From: Siphlonurus alternatus
Lineage: Eukaryota > Arthropoda > Insecta > Ephemeroptera > Siphlonuridae
DNA: 64,000 nt
Assembly (NCBI GenBank): GCA_949825025.1
Contig: OX463788.1
Coordinates: forward strand, 32,924,878 to 32,988,877
Direction of reading: 5' to 3'
The notes under the pieces are model-generated. The model saw only the letters and a list, made by a program, of their open reading frames with translations. It had not been told where the DNA came from and searched no databases. The translations under genes were made by a program, and so were the position numbers. This document shows, piece by piece, positions 11,328-21,974 of the stretch (its first letter is position 1; each line of letters starts with the position of its first letter).

Positions 11328-11780
11328 CAGCATGAGCGGAAGCGGCACCAACATGATCCTCTGCATCGTCCTCCATTGGTCCGTGCTGATGCTCCTTCAG
11401 CTCTCCAAAAGATGATTTTCTATATAAAAAAAACAACAAAACATTCATCAGTATAGTACAAAGCTGTAACAGATTACTTTTAACATTTATAATATATAGC
11501 TATTGATGGATTTTTTAACTTTTTATTATCCACTCTGTTTGAACATATATTTAAACACATATAATCATTATAGACATTTAAATATTTAATTAATTATTGA
11601 TTTGTGTAATTATTTAATATTTATAAACTTTTGTTGATTGCATTAAAAAGCATACATCAAGCTCATGTCAGTATAGTTATTAAAAGTTAGTACAAAACAA
11701 AAAACAAAACAATTTTACATAGTTACCGCGTATATAAAAGATATTAATTAAACATTAAAAATGGAATGCAGATTAGAAAC
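11328..11780. repeat. Duplicated segment, copy 2 (partner 9547-10066)
   Basis: It contains a second copy of the minus-strand exon start (SSFGELKEHQHGPMEDD) with a good pyrimidine tract and TATATAG acceptor. Here the exon meets a GTAAGT donor near 11330 instead of continuing into the Glu-rich repeat. It could be an alternative or extra exon of the unknown gene, or simply a duplication relic. Confidence 0.75.
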
Positions 11781-11799
11781 CCTATCTCTACGGTCTGGT

Positions 11800-11960
11800 T
11801 GAACCTGGTAAGGTGGCTGGTAGACTCTTACAAGCACTAAACCAGCAGTGCTGGTAAGCCGTACCTGTTCTTACCAGCCATCATGAAATGCTGATAAGCC
11901 GAACCAGGGCATACCAGGCAATACCAGCCACTGTCTGGTATTGCCTGGTATGATTTACCA
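11800..11960. repeat. TACCAG/CTGGTA-rich short repeat cluster
   Basis: CTGGTA, TACCAG and close variants recur many times on both strands within about 150 bp, giving many possible small hairpins. No terminal structure or family was identified. Confidence 0.5.
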
Positions 11961-12500
11961 GAAGATCTTGTAACTATATACTAATTTGTTATTATTTTTT
12001 AAATATTATTAATTTAACATATTAATTAAAATATAATAATATTTTATATTATATTTATAATTTATACATAAATTATTTAATTAAATAATTTATTGATATA
12101 CACTGTAAATATAGATTAATTATACAATTTAATTTTTATACTGTGTGGATCGACTGTTGATGAGAATTTACCAAAATACTAAAAAAAAAAAAAAAACAAA
12201 AAAAAAAAATTTTTTTGCACATTAATTATGGAATGAATTGATTTATTTTAATTAATAATTTATTTAAAAATTAATACAAATTTTCAGTCGTTTTTATTAG
12301 TCACTGACACCTGGTGGTGAAAAAGTGAAGCATTCATAGCAAAACATATGGAAGTGATTGAAGATGTCAACAACCGTGAAAATGACCTGTTTTACTGTTA
12401 AAATTGTGTTATAAAGTGACTTTGGAGGTAAAAAAACATCTTAACAGTAATAAATAAATCATACTGCTTAGGTGTAGGCATTAATGATTTACTTTTGTGC

Positions 12501-12700
12501 NNNNNNNNNNNNNNNNNNNNNNNNNNNNNNNNNNNNNNNNNNNNNNNNNNNNNNNNNNNNNNNNNNNNNNNNNNNNNNNNNNNNNNNNNNNNNNNNNNNN
12601 NNNNNNNNNNNNNNNNNNNNNNNNNNNNNNNNNNNNNNNNNNNNNNNNNNNNNNNNNNNNNNNNNNNNNNNNNNNNNNNNNNNNNNNNNNNNNNNNNNNN
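12501..12700. other. Assembly gap of 200 N
   Basis: Exactly 200 undefined bases. The first base after the gap starts an inverted-repeat arm whose partner ends at 13566, so the assembly breaks at a palindrome border. The gap length is probably nominal. Confidence 0.98.
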
Positions 12701-13566
12701 GCTCTTAGGGGTGTATTCTTGTAAAAAAAATATATATATAGTATATATATTATATACACCCCCTCTATTACTTACGTAATTATTATTAAAATAAATTATT
12801 ATTTAAATGCATTCCTTCATCATTACTATGATATATTTATCAGAAATCATAAGAGGTGCATTTTTATTTTATTAAAAAAAATAAGCTTTTAAATTTTATA
12901 GATATTATATCTGAAATTGAAGAAACATAATACATAATAATATATATAAGAGAGAATGGGTGTTGCCCAAAATTGTTTAAAATTCTCGCGGGAGGCTGAT
13001 TCCATAAAATTGCGCATGCGCAGAGCTAGATAATAATAGGTCTGTTCGTAAACCCTGCTCGGTGTACACTTTTCTGCACCCAATCGACCTTATGTACATG
13101 CAATATAAGGTCGATTAGGTGTGTAGAAAGTGTACACGGAGCAGGGTTTACGAACAGGCCTTTTAAAGGCTGCGGTGGAATGGTTTTTCTTCTGTCGTGA
13201 CCCGCTCGTTTACGAACAGACAGACCTATTATTATCTAGCTCTGCGCATGCGCAATTTTATGGAATCAGCCTCCCGCGAGAATTTTAAACAATTTTGGGC
13301 AACACCCATTCTCTCTTATATATATTATTATGTATTATGTTTCTTCAATTTCAGATATAATATCTATAAAATTTAAAAGCTTATTTTTTTTAATAAAATA
13401 AAAATGCACCTCTTATGATTTCTGATAAATATATCATAGTAATGATGAAGGAATGCATTTAAATAATAATTTATTTTAATAATAATTACGTAAGTAATAG
13501 AGGGGGTGTATATAATATATATACTATATATATATTTTTTTTACAAGAATACACCCCTAAGAGCTT
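12701..13566. mobile_element. Palindromic repeat (arms 12701-13037 and 13223-13566)
   Basis: The left arm, starting GCTCTTAGGGGTGTATTC, returns as its reverse complement ending at 13566, about 340 bp per arm. A third, forward-oriented copy of the arm lies at about 19420-19730. Each arm carries TGCGCATGCGCA near its inner end. The centre holds a smaller foldback element (13038-13161) and about 60 bp found only on one side. Confidence 0.85.
13038..13161. mobile_element. Small foldback MITE (AGGTCTGTTCGTAAA ends)
   Basis: The ends AGGTCTGTTCGTAAA and TTTACGAACAGGCCT pair, and the arms pair to a centre near 13098. A relative with the same ends but a different interior lies at 47371-47493. Confidence 0.75.
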
Positions 13567-13937
13567 ACAGCTCGCGGCGGGGTACTGGGTAGGGATAAGG
13601 TAGGGAACGGATAGTGGCCACGGCCTGCATATATAATGCTTACGCGTCCCAGCATTCGCTGAGGTGAGACTGAGGGAACCGTGGAAAACCTCTCAGTCAG
13701 GACGGACACCTCTACTTAATTTTTTCTCAATGGACCAAAGCGATGTCCAAAGCCTGGGAAACCACACACAAGTGCATCACTGCACTGGGTGGAAAGCGAG
13801 ATGAATTTACCCCAGGGAGGCGGGAGCAACGTATTTTTTACTTGAAACGGTCACCCATCCAAGTACTAACCACGCTCGACGTAGCCTGACTTCGGTGATC
13901 TAACGAGAACCGATCAATGCACTCTGTGCCACGCTCG
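13567..13937 (-). mobile_element. 5S-rRNA-headed SINE
   Basis: Read on the minus strand, the first 85-90 bases match the 3' part of a 5S rRNA gene, including the CCGAAGTCAGGCTACGTCGA and GAGCGTGGTTAGTACTTGGA regions up to GGGTGACCG. The body then contains GGTTTTCCACGGTTCCCTCA and GCGAATGCTGGGACG, a central block shared with the tRNA-Thr-headed SINE at 52409. It lies between the inverted-repeat arms. Confidence 0.8.
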
Positions 13938-14367
13938 AATATATATATTGTGTCGCACTCCTATACACTTTTTTTTTATTATTCATCATTATAAAATACA
14001 TAGTACAGCTATAGTTTAAGAAAATTAAAATTTTATAGTTTAGTCCTCTATATATATGATCGCGCGGCGAGGACTCGAGAAGAGGGGGAAAAAAGTTTAA
14101 ATTAATTGGCTTGATAGCGGAAATATAGTAAACAAAATAGACATTATGGTCTAGTATGCAATAGGAAATAGAAAATAATTTATCTGATTTATAACGTGAA
14201 ATAAATTATTACAAATAATAAATATTAATTTTAAAATATTGTGGGGGTACGGTTCTTCCAAAATATTTTTTGTCATAATATGAAAGGTCGCGATCAAGTC
14301 ACTTTCAATTCAATATATATGGGGTTCATCAAACAGATTGATTATATCTGCATATAATTGATTATAT

Positions 14368-15577
14368 TTATTGAATAAATTTGATAACATGGGAATAGGA
14401 GTTTCGAGTCGTAATCTATTAGATTCATATCTAACTAACAGACAACAATATGTTGAATTAAATTCAAATTCTAACGGCCAAAATATTACATATAAATCAG
14501 ACAAATTACCGATTACACTTGGAATTCCTCAAGGAGGAAAAATGTCAGCCACATTGTTTAATACAGGAACAAATGACTTATCAGATCATGTCAAGAATGC
14601 GGTATTAGTAAAGTATGCTGATGATATTACAGCTATAATCACAGCAGAAGCCGAAGATGAATTAATTCGTAAGATTAAACTTACTATTGAAGAGGTACAT
14701 ACATGGTGTACAAATAATAAGCTAATATTAAATTCAACTAAAACCGAATACATCCAATTTCATTCCCCTAGACAAATCCCTTTGAATAGTTATTTGTTGC
14801 AATTAGCCGGGAAAACAATTAAAAGAGCAGAGTCTGTTAAGTTTCTTGGTCTACACATTAATGAAAGTTTGGATTGGTCTTTACATGTAAATGCGATTTG
14901 TAAGAAGATAAATTCGGCCAATTTTATGTTATATACAATCAGGAATCATGTATCTCATGAAACCTTGCTAACCATATATTATGCGTATGTTTATCCACAT
15001 TTGGCATATGGCATAATAAATTGGGGATGTAAATCGGAACTATTGAATCGATGTTTTGTTTTGCAAAAGAGAGCACTTAGAACGATTTTAAGAATACCAA
15101 AAGGACAGTCGTGTGTTTCACATTTTAAGGCTAATAAAATGTTAACTGTCCCTTGCATTTATATTTTAAATTGTGCCTCATTCAAAAAAAATCATCCAAA
15201 TTTTTATGTTCAGAATGATGGCTATCATGACTATAATACTAGGAATAAATCGAATGTAGTTACTGAAAGACATAACACACAATTTTTCAAAAACTGTGCA
15301 ATGTATCAAACAGCAAAATTTTATGAATTTTTACCAGCATGTTTGAAAGAAATAAAAACCAGTAAACTTTTTCGCACAAAATTAAAGAATGTATTGATCA
15401 ATAAAGAGTTTTACTCTATTAAAGCTTTTGAGAGTAATAAAATGTCTGAAAAAGTATTATCAGGATTATAAAATAAACAAAATTATAAATTTACATATAC
15501 ATTGTATTGACTGATATATATATATGTATGTATATGTATATATACATATGTGTATGTGTGTGTATATGTGTATGTGT

Positions 15578-15615
<38 letters not shown>

Positions 15616-15650
15616 ATGTGTATGTATGTATGTATATATATATATGTATG

Positions 15651-15683
<33 letters not shown>

Positions 15684-15911
15684 GTTCCACATAAACTAAA
15701 ATTTATCAGTATTAATGGTGACTTTGGCTTGTATTTTGTTTTTATTATTATTGTCAGTGATTGTGTTTGATAGTGTTAAATAACTTATGTAAATGTGTTT
15801 AAGTTTGATGTTTTTATGTTGTATTTTGTCCAATTTTGACTTGAACATATGTTTGTCTTGTACAACCAAAAAGAAGTTCCAAAATAAAAATAAATAAATA
15901 AATAAATAAAT
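14368..15911 (+). mobile_element. 5'-truncated Jockey-like LINE, copy A
   Basis: A non-LTR retrotransposon remnant. The open frame 14371-15471 (366 residues) starts inside the reverse-transcriptase domain and is uninterrupted to its natural stop. It has GIPQGG (residues 51-56), the catalytic YADD (82-85) and the thumb and C-terminal part typical of Jockey-like elements. The 3' tail carries a TG/TA microsatellite and ends in AAAT repeats. The 5' truncation removes the endonuclease and the palm start. Near-identical to copy B at about 24905-27633. Confidence 0.85.
15519..15685. repeat. TA/TG-rich microsatellite in the LINE 3' region
   Basis: Alternating TATATG/TGTG units lie between the LINE stop codon and its tail. 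Copy B has a pure TA run at the same place, so the microsatellite belongs to the element and varies between copies. Confidence 0.9.
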
Positions 15912-16008
15912 ATAAGAATGATCGATAAGAACATTTATAAGCGATTCAGTTCAATATATAGATATTTAATTTATGCAATCTAGCTATAATAGTTTGTTTT
16001 ATTATTAA

Positions 16009-16396
16009 TGGTAAAATAACACAAACAATCGATTGATTTTAGTCCCAATTGATTAACATGTTGTAAAAACCTTACCAACCTCATATTAATTCTGATTTTT
16101 TTAGGGACAGTTCTTGGCATTAAAAAAATATGGAGAAAATTTCAAAACAATCGGACGATCCAATTTTTTTAATAAATTTTTTAAATATTCAGTATAATTA
16201 AGGCTTTCCCATGGAGACCGAAACTAAGAAATTAATTTAAAAAAATTGGATCGTCTGATTGTTTTGAAATTTTTTAAAAAAAATTTTGGTGCCAAGAACT
16301 GTCTCTAAAAAAATATCAGAATCATTATGAGGTTGCTAAGGTTTACATGTTAATCATATGGGACTACAACAATCGATTGTTCGTGTTATCTTACCC
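16009..16396. mobile_element. TTAA-flanked foldback MITE, family 1
   Basis: TTAA lies on both sides. The right end is well kept (GTGTTATCTTACCC) and the left end decayed. The arms pair, with AATCGGACGATCCAATTTTT facing its complement, around TTTCCCATGGAGACC. It is absent from the matching position in the opposite arm of the large inverted repeat, which gives an empty-site comparison. Confidence 0.8.
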
Positions 16397-17138
16397 TTAA
16401 ACAAATTTTTGCAGTAGACGCAAGAAGCTTGATTTTAGACGTTGTAGCTAGACGATAGGACACTGCTGGGCGCGTTGATGAACAAATTGATACAATTGAC
16501 AAGAATGAAAATTACTTTGAATGGAAAAAAGATAATTGATTATAATAATTAATCATAATAATTTGAATTACTGTATAATTGAGTCATTTTATAATTGCTT
16601 ACGTACGAATGGTAATCAAAAAATTTGGATTATTATATAATCCACTTTCTATATATAACTATATAAATAAAATCCAATTAATTAAAATTACTTCATGCAT
16701 ACTAAACGTCACTCATACAGTTCATAGAGGGATCGTATACTGTTTTCATTGCCGTATCATGCAAAAACTAAAGAACGCGCGCGTATACTATTATAGCTGT
16801 TCGTATTAATAGTTGCAGATATATATCCCCGACCAAGACTTTTACATCGGGTTTTGCGCATTTTCGTTTGAGCAAAACTAGTTCTGCGCATCGAGCTTTG
16901 AACAAATCCCAAAATGAGATTTTATTTCGACTTTTGAGCAAAACTAGTTCTGCGCATTTCTCATGGAAAAATTTGTTTTAATAAAAATGATTAATTTGTG
17001 GTACAGCATGCCACGTGCTAAATAGTATGTATATTTATGTGAATAATTGTGTTAATTCTTTATTTATATTATATATATTATACCGCGGTGTAATTTTTTC
17101 ATTACAATTTTGCTATATATTCATTTCATTTATTATTA

Positions 17139-17279
17139 GGGGCATTCACAAAGTCTTAAGGCCACATTTAAGGCTCGATAATTTAAAGCTTGATTTTAGA
17201 CGTGTTTTTTAGACCCAAAATTTCTGGTCTTAAAAATTATTGAGCCTTAAATGTGGCCTTAAGGCTTTGTGAATGCCCC
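17139..17279. mobile_element. 141-bp foldback MITE
   Basis: GGGGCATTCACAAAGTCTTA at the left pairs with TAAGGCTTTGTGAATGCCCC at the right, and the arms continue pairing to the middle. Non-coding. Confidence 0.75.
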
Positions 17280-17807
17280 GGCCTTTATATTCTTTACGGT
17301 TTTCATTCTAATATTATTTCTAAATGTCATTGCTTTAATTGTCATTGTCAATATTGTTGTCATTGGCATTTAGTCTGCATCCTTTTATTAAGAAGCGCGA
17401 TGCCTATTAACTGTGACGCTTCACTCTGATGTACTTATAATTAATTTTCAGTAATTTTTTAAAGACGCGCATTGTTTCTGGGCTTTATGAAATCTGAAGA
17501 GAAAAATGAGAATAGCTAGCATATAATTTGATAACCTCTATTTATTTCTGCAATAAAAAAGAAATGCATACAATGTAGGTTGTCCAATTGCTAGTATATT
17601 TTATAAGTGTGACCAGTCCCACGGCTGCTTCTGCAAATATATAGCAAAATAAATGTAATAAATTAAATGTGGCACGTGGCAGCAGCTATATATAATAGTG
17701 CCTACAAGAACAAGCAGTTGAAGTTTTTGTCATCGGCATTCATAGAAGAAATCTTCAAACATTTATGCAGTGAATGTATATAGTGATGAGGTGATTATCG
17801 TTGAATA

Positions 17808-18091
17808 GAGGCTTCAAGTCAGCTGATTTTTCGGTGATCCCACCCGCTATACCAAACCTATGTAAAAAAAACGTGAATTCGTTTTTTCAGCAAGAATAAG
17901 ATTTTTCAGGGATAATTCCTTTACGGAACTTTGGTCCAAACTGAAAAATAAAGTAGATAATTCAAGATTTAGATTTTTTACTTGATTTATAACCGAGAAA
18001 AGTTAAAAAAACACTTTGCTTCATTTTCAAGTGCAAGATGGACCTTAGCGACAAAACAGTTGCGCAGCGAAAGCGCATCACTTGAAGCCTC
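17808..18091. mobile_element. MITE with AGAGGCTTCAAGT ends, copy 1
   Basis: Short inverted ends (GAGGCTTCAAGT / ACTTGAAGCCTC) surround a non-palindromic interior with GTGAATTCGTTTTTTCA and GTGCAAGATGGACCTTAGCG. A second copy lies at 35541-35808 with the same order. Confidence 0.75.
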
Positions 18092-19419
18092 CATTGCATC
18101 TGCCATGGATCGCAAATATTTCATTTTTTAAATAAGCAATACAGTTGAAAAAAAAATACACAAGTTGTTGCAGAGTCAATTACTGGTAAACATATAAATT
18201 ATTATATTTTTATTTACAATAAGTAATATCAGGACATCTTTACTCAATAAATAATGATCGAGAAATAGTGAAGTAAAAATATTTTGGTACATAAATAAAC
18301 AACACAACACGTATGTAATTGTACGTATACTATCGATACTGTTTCATTTGTGGCGCGCAAATTTGTGCAAATTTTTTTTTAATTTGTGCCTCAAATTAAA
18401 AAAAAAATTATTAAAACAAACTTATCTGTGCATGAGAAATGCGCAGAACTAGTTTTGCTCAAACGAAAATGCGCGAAACCCGACGTACGCAAAAGTTTTC
18501 GTTAGGTTTTTCTCACTTTGATTTAAGAAAAACTAATATATTTATTGATGTTAAATTTATGCGCAAAACTAGTTTTGCTCATTTTTTCCGGCTTTTACCC
18601 GAATTCGGCTTTTCGTGGTATACTCGTCTGTTAATTTCATTGCCATATCATGCAAAAACTATTTATACGAAGAGTATACGTGTTCTTTAGTTTTTGCATG
18701 ATACGGCAATGAAAATTGAAAACAGTATACGATCCCAATGAGCTGTATGACAGACGTATAGTATGCATGAAGTAATTTTAATTAATTGGATTTTATTTAC
18801 ATAGGAACATATAGTTATAGAAAGTGGATTAATAATCTAAATTTTTTTATTACCATTCGTACGTAAGCAATTATAAAATGACTCACATGTACAGTAATTC
18901 ACATTATAATTAATACGATTAATTATTATAATTAATTATCTTTTTTCCATTCAAAGTAATTTTCATTTTTGTCAATTGTATCAATTTGTTCATCAATTAA
19001 CGTGCTCAGCAGAGTCCTATCGTCTACCAAAGTCTACTGCAAAAATCTGTTATAAAATAATGAAACAATAAACTAGCTAGATATATTGCATAAATTAAAT
19101 ATCTATATATAGAACTGAATCGCTTATAAATGTACTTATCGATCATTCTTATATAATCAATCTGTTTGATGAATTAACCCCATATATAAATATATTGAAT
19201 TGAAAGTGACTTGATCGCGACCTTTCATATTATGACAAAAAATATTTTGGATTTTTCCCCTCTGCTCGAGTCCTCATAGTCTCTCATAGACGACAAAACT
19301 ATAAAATTTTAATTTTCTGTAATGTGTATTCTATAATGATGAAAAAAAAAAGAAGTGTATAGGAGTGCGACACAATATATATAATTTATATATATTGTGT
19401 CGCACTCCTATACACTTCT

Positions 19420-19730
19420 TTTTTTATATAATTATATATTATATACACCCCCTCTCGCTATAATATATACGTACGTCATTATTATTAAAATAAATTATTA
19501 TTCAAATGCATTCCTTTATCATTATTATGATTTATTTATCAGAAATTATAAGAGATGCATTTTTATTTTATTAAAATAAGTAAGCTTTTAAATTTTATAG
19601 ATATAATTATATCTGAAATTGAAGAAATTAACATAATTATATAAGAGAGATTGGCCAAAATTGTTTAAAATTCTAGCGGGAGGCTGATTCCATAAAATTG
19701 CGCATGCGCAGAGCTAGATAATGGCTGCGG
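19420..19730. repeat. Third copy of the 12.7-kb palindrome arm, upstream of CRBN
   Basis: It follows the arm at 12720-13037 in order, from the ACACCCCCTCT block through AATTATTATT-type sequence to CATAAAATTGCGCATGCGCA. It continues into GGCTGCGGTGGAATGGTTTT, which is also found at 13164. It lies about 1.4 kb before the CRBN start codon. Confidence 0.75.
19699..19710. promoter_or_regulatory. NRF-1-like palindrome TGCGCATGCGCA
   Basis: It is a perfect match to the known vertebrate/insect NRF-1 consensus core. Two more copies lie at 13011-13022 and 13243-13254 in the inverted-repeat arms. Its position upstream of CRBN allows a promoter role, but there is no evidence of the transcription start. 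Confidence 0.35.
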
Positions 19731-19789
19731 TGGAATGGTTTTCTTCTGTCGTGAACTGCTCGTCTTGATTGGCCTAATCAAGTACGCTC

Positions 19790-21100
19790 TGGTAGACCGC
19801 TGCTCACAGCTCACCGCTCTGACAACTTTTCGTCTTCTTCTTCTTGTTTCTTCTTCTTGTTTCGTTTTTGAGAATAAGCCGTTGTTAAACAGCTATACAC
19901 CCAGGTACTAAGTAAGTTTGGACTATGTTGTGGTAATACTTATGTAAATTGTTCATGTGGATTGTGGATAAGAATTTAAAAAAAGGTAAAAGGGTTGAAA
20001 ATGGATGAACAATGGATAGGGTGATTATGGGACGAGGGACGCAAGGTGATAATGGGAAGCGGGACAGCGTGCCACTTCTTGCCGCCGACCACGTTTTACC
20101 GTGGAACAACCAAGACCACGCTGGGAATTGGATGAATTTGTTGGCCGTTGACTATGTGGGCCGCGTCTCATTTAAAGAATGCGAACTAAAAGTGTATACA
20201 CTTCAAACACTAATTTAGTATAAATACTTATTTTAAATGAGACAACTTTACTGTAAACTAGCGCCAACACTTCGTAGTGTCAAAAGTTGGAAACATTTGC
20301 ATCAGCTGATCAATGTTAAAAAATTTAGTGTCTGTGTTAGTGTTTGAAGTTGCTATTTCAAACACTAAATACTAGACCCTTCAAACCCTTCAAATACTTG
20401 AACACTTGCGCTAATTGAGACAACAGTTAGTGTCAATATGGCGTCAACACTTCAAAAAATTGACAATCGATAATGTGTTTAGTGTGCATTTTCGTGGATT
20501 GGCATTCAGTCGTGGTGTGGGGTGGGATAATGTTGGTTGATGATGTGGCGCCAACATGAAGGATGTCACAGGTAGTTTGAAATTCTCAACGTGTTGGGAC
20601 CTGTAGCCCAACCGTGAGCAGGATCAAGAGTAGTGATTATGGGGGTGCGGTGAGGCGAAAAGTGATAATTATGAATCAAATTGGCTGAGGAAAAGGATAG
20701 AGATCAAGATGATTAATAAATAGATAGGATGGGGATAGTTACCAGGATGAGGACAGACAATTTGAGCGGAGCGTCGGACGACAGTGTTGCAAGCACTCAG
20801 CCATTTTGGACGATCGACAACTTTTCGTGGGATCGTGGGCATCGTGGCTGTTGTGACTTGTGACCACTGGTGGCACTGGTTGTACGTACACTCGTACAGT
20901 ATATTATTATACATATGGTGTTATTGTTATGATTCATCTGGAAACCAATCTGCATATTATACCATTGTATTACTCTCCGTATTATACAATTATTCTCCGT
21001 GCAAGTATAAGTGAATCAGAGTGACTGGATCCTGTTACAATCCTCAATTAAAGGGTTTGTTGGCGTTGTTGCAAAACTGAAGGAAGCTGATAAATAACCA
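19790..21100. other. Region upstream of CRBN; probable promoter and 5' UTR
   Basis: Less AT-rich than the surroundings, with no coding exon recognised. The 5' UTR of CRBN should lie in its distal part. A small inverted pair GTCTCATTTAAA/TTTAAATGAGAC occurs at about 20166-20245, and AGTGTTTGAAGT-like words recur to about 20480, perhaps an old MITE. Confidence 0.4.
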
Positions 21101-21161
21101 ATGGATCCTGATTCGGATCCTGAAACGCTCTCAGACTCTGACCTTTCTGACTCTGATTTAG
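21101..21161 (+). CDS. CRBN: CRBN coding exon 1
   Basis: ATG at 21101 begins an acidic Asp/Ser repeat (MDPDSDPETLSDSDLSDSDL). The exon ends in phase 1 at a GTATGT donor. Confidence 0.8.
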
Positions 21162-21921
21162 GTATGTAACCTCAAACTATTCGTTAATTTGAAAAATGCT
21201 GATTGCTATGTCATCGCGTCAATCCAGAAGGTGAATGATGTTTTATCAGGAGCAATGCATTTTTCCCCCATCAAAGTCAAATTCTATGATTCTTTTCATT
21301 TCAAATTATGATACTTTATAATTTATATATAAGTTAATTGTTTCCCATGCAGCTATAAGAAGTGCTCAGATCGAAAAAAGCAAAGCCCAAAGAGAAGTTT
21401 TATTTCGGTCTTTGCTCATTTAAATTTGATCATTTCTAGAAGTGCATGATTAAATCGGAAAAAGCAAAAAGTCCGACGAGAAGTTTTATTTCGGTCTTAA
21501 ATTGCTCACTGTTATGATCATTTCTAGAAGTTCTCAAAGAGTGAAATGAAAATTGATAATTGGATTAATTAATTGATAAAAACACAAATTTAATATATTA
21601 ACATTAGCATGATATGTGTACGGTACAGTATGCATATATTTTGTATTAAAACACATATCTTTCTACATTACAGTAATTGTTCAAGTCAAATTAAAAAAAT
21701 ACGATTTTGTCACACTTCGATTAATATTGCCATGTATGCTATAATTAATTAATTTGCATAAATTTATAATATATCGTTTTGATGGCAAAATCAATTGTTT
21801 TCATTATACATAAACTAAATTAAATTAAAATGTACATGTGTTATTAACTATTTGTTGTTCGTCACTATTTTATTGACATATATATACATGCATGCATATA
21901 TAATTATATATATATATATAT

Positions 21922-21974
<53 letters not shown>

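Larger units (their letters stand above)
13941..19385. mobile_element. Large inverted-repeat block with nested insertions
   Basis: Sequence from 13941 (TTGTGTCGCACTCCTATACA) returns as its reverse complement ending near 19385. The paired parts are 13941-14345 with 19150-19385, 15912-16004 plus 16397-16805 with about 18660-19150, and a CGAAACCCGA/GGGTTTTGCG segment near the centre. The left arm alone is interrupted by a LINE copy (14368-15911) and a TTAA MITE (16009-16396), so both insertions are younger than the inversion. The centre (about 17000-18430) is unpaired and contains two smaller MITEs. No transposase was seen. Confidence 0.75.

Noticed and set aside
11800..11960. CRISPR-like spaced repeats (TACCAG units)
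   Set aside because: Units are only 6-8 bp, irregularly spaced and on both strands, in a eukaryotic genome.
13849..13937. 5S rRNA gene
   Set aside because: Only the 3' part of 5S is present and it continues into a SINE body.
15466..15770. Open frames of alternating Ile/Tyr/Val/Cys
   Set aside because: Translations of TA/TG microsatellite.
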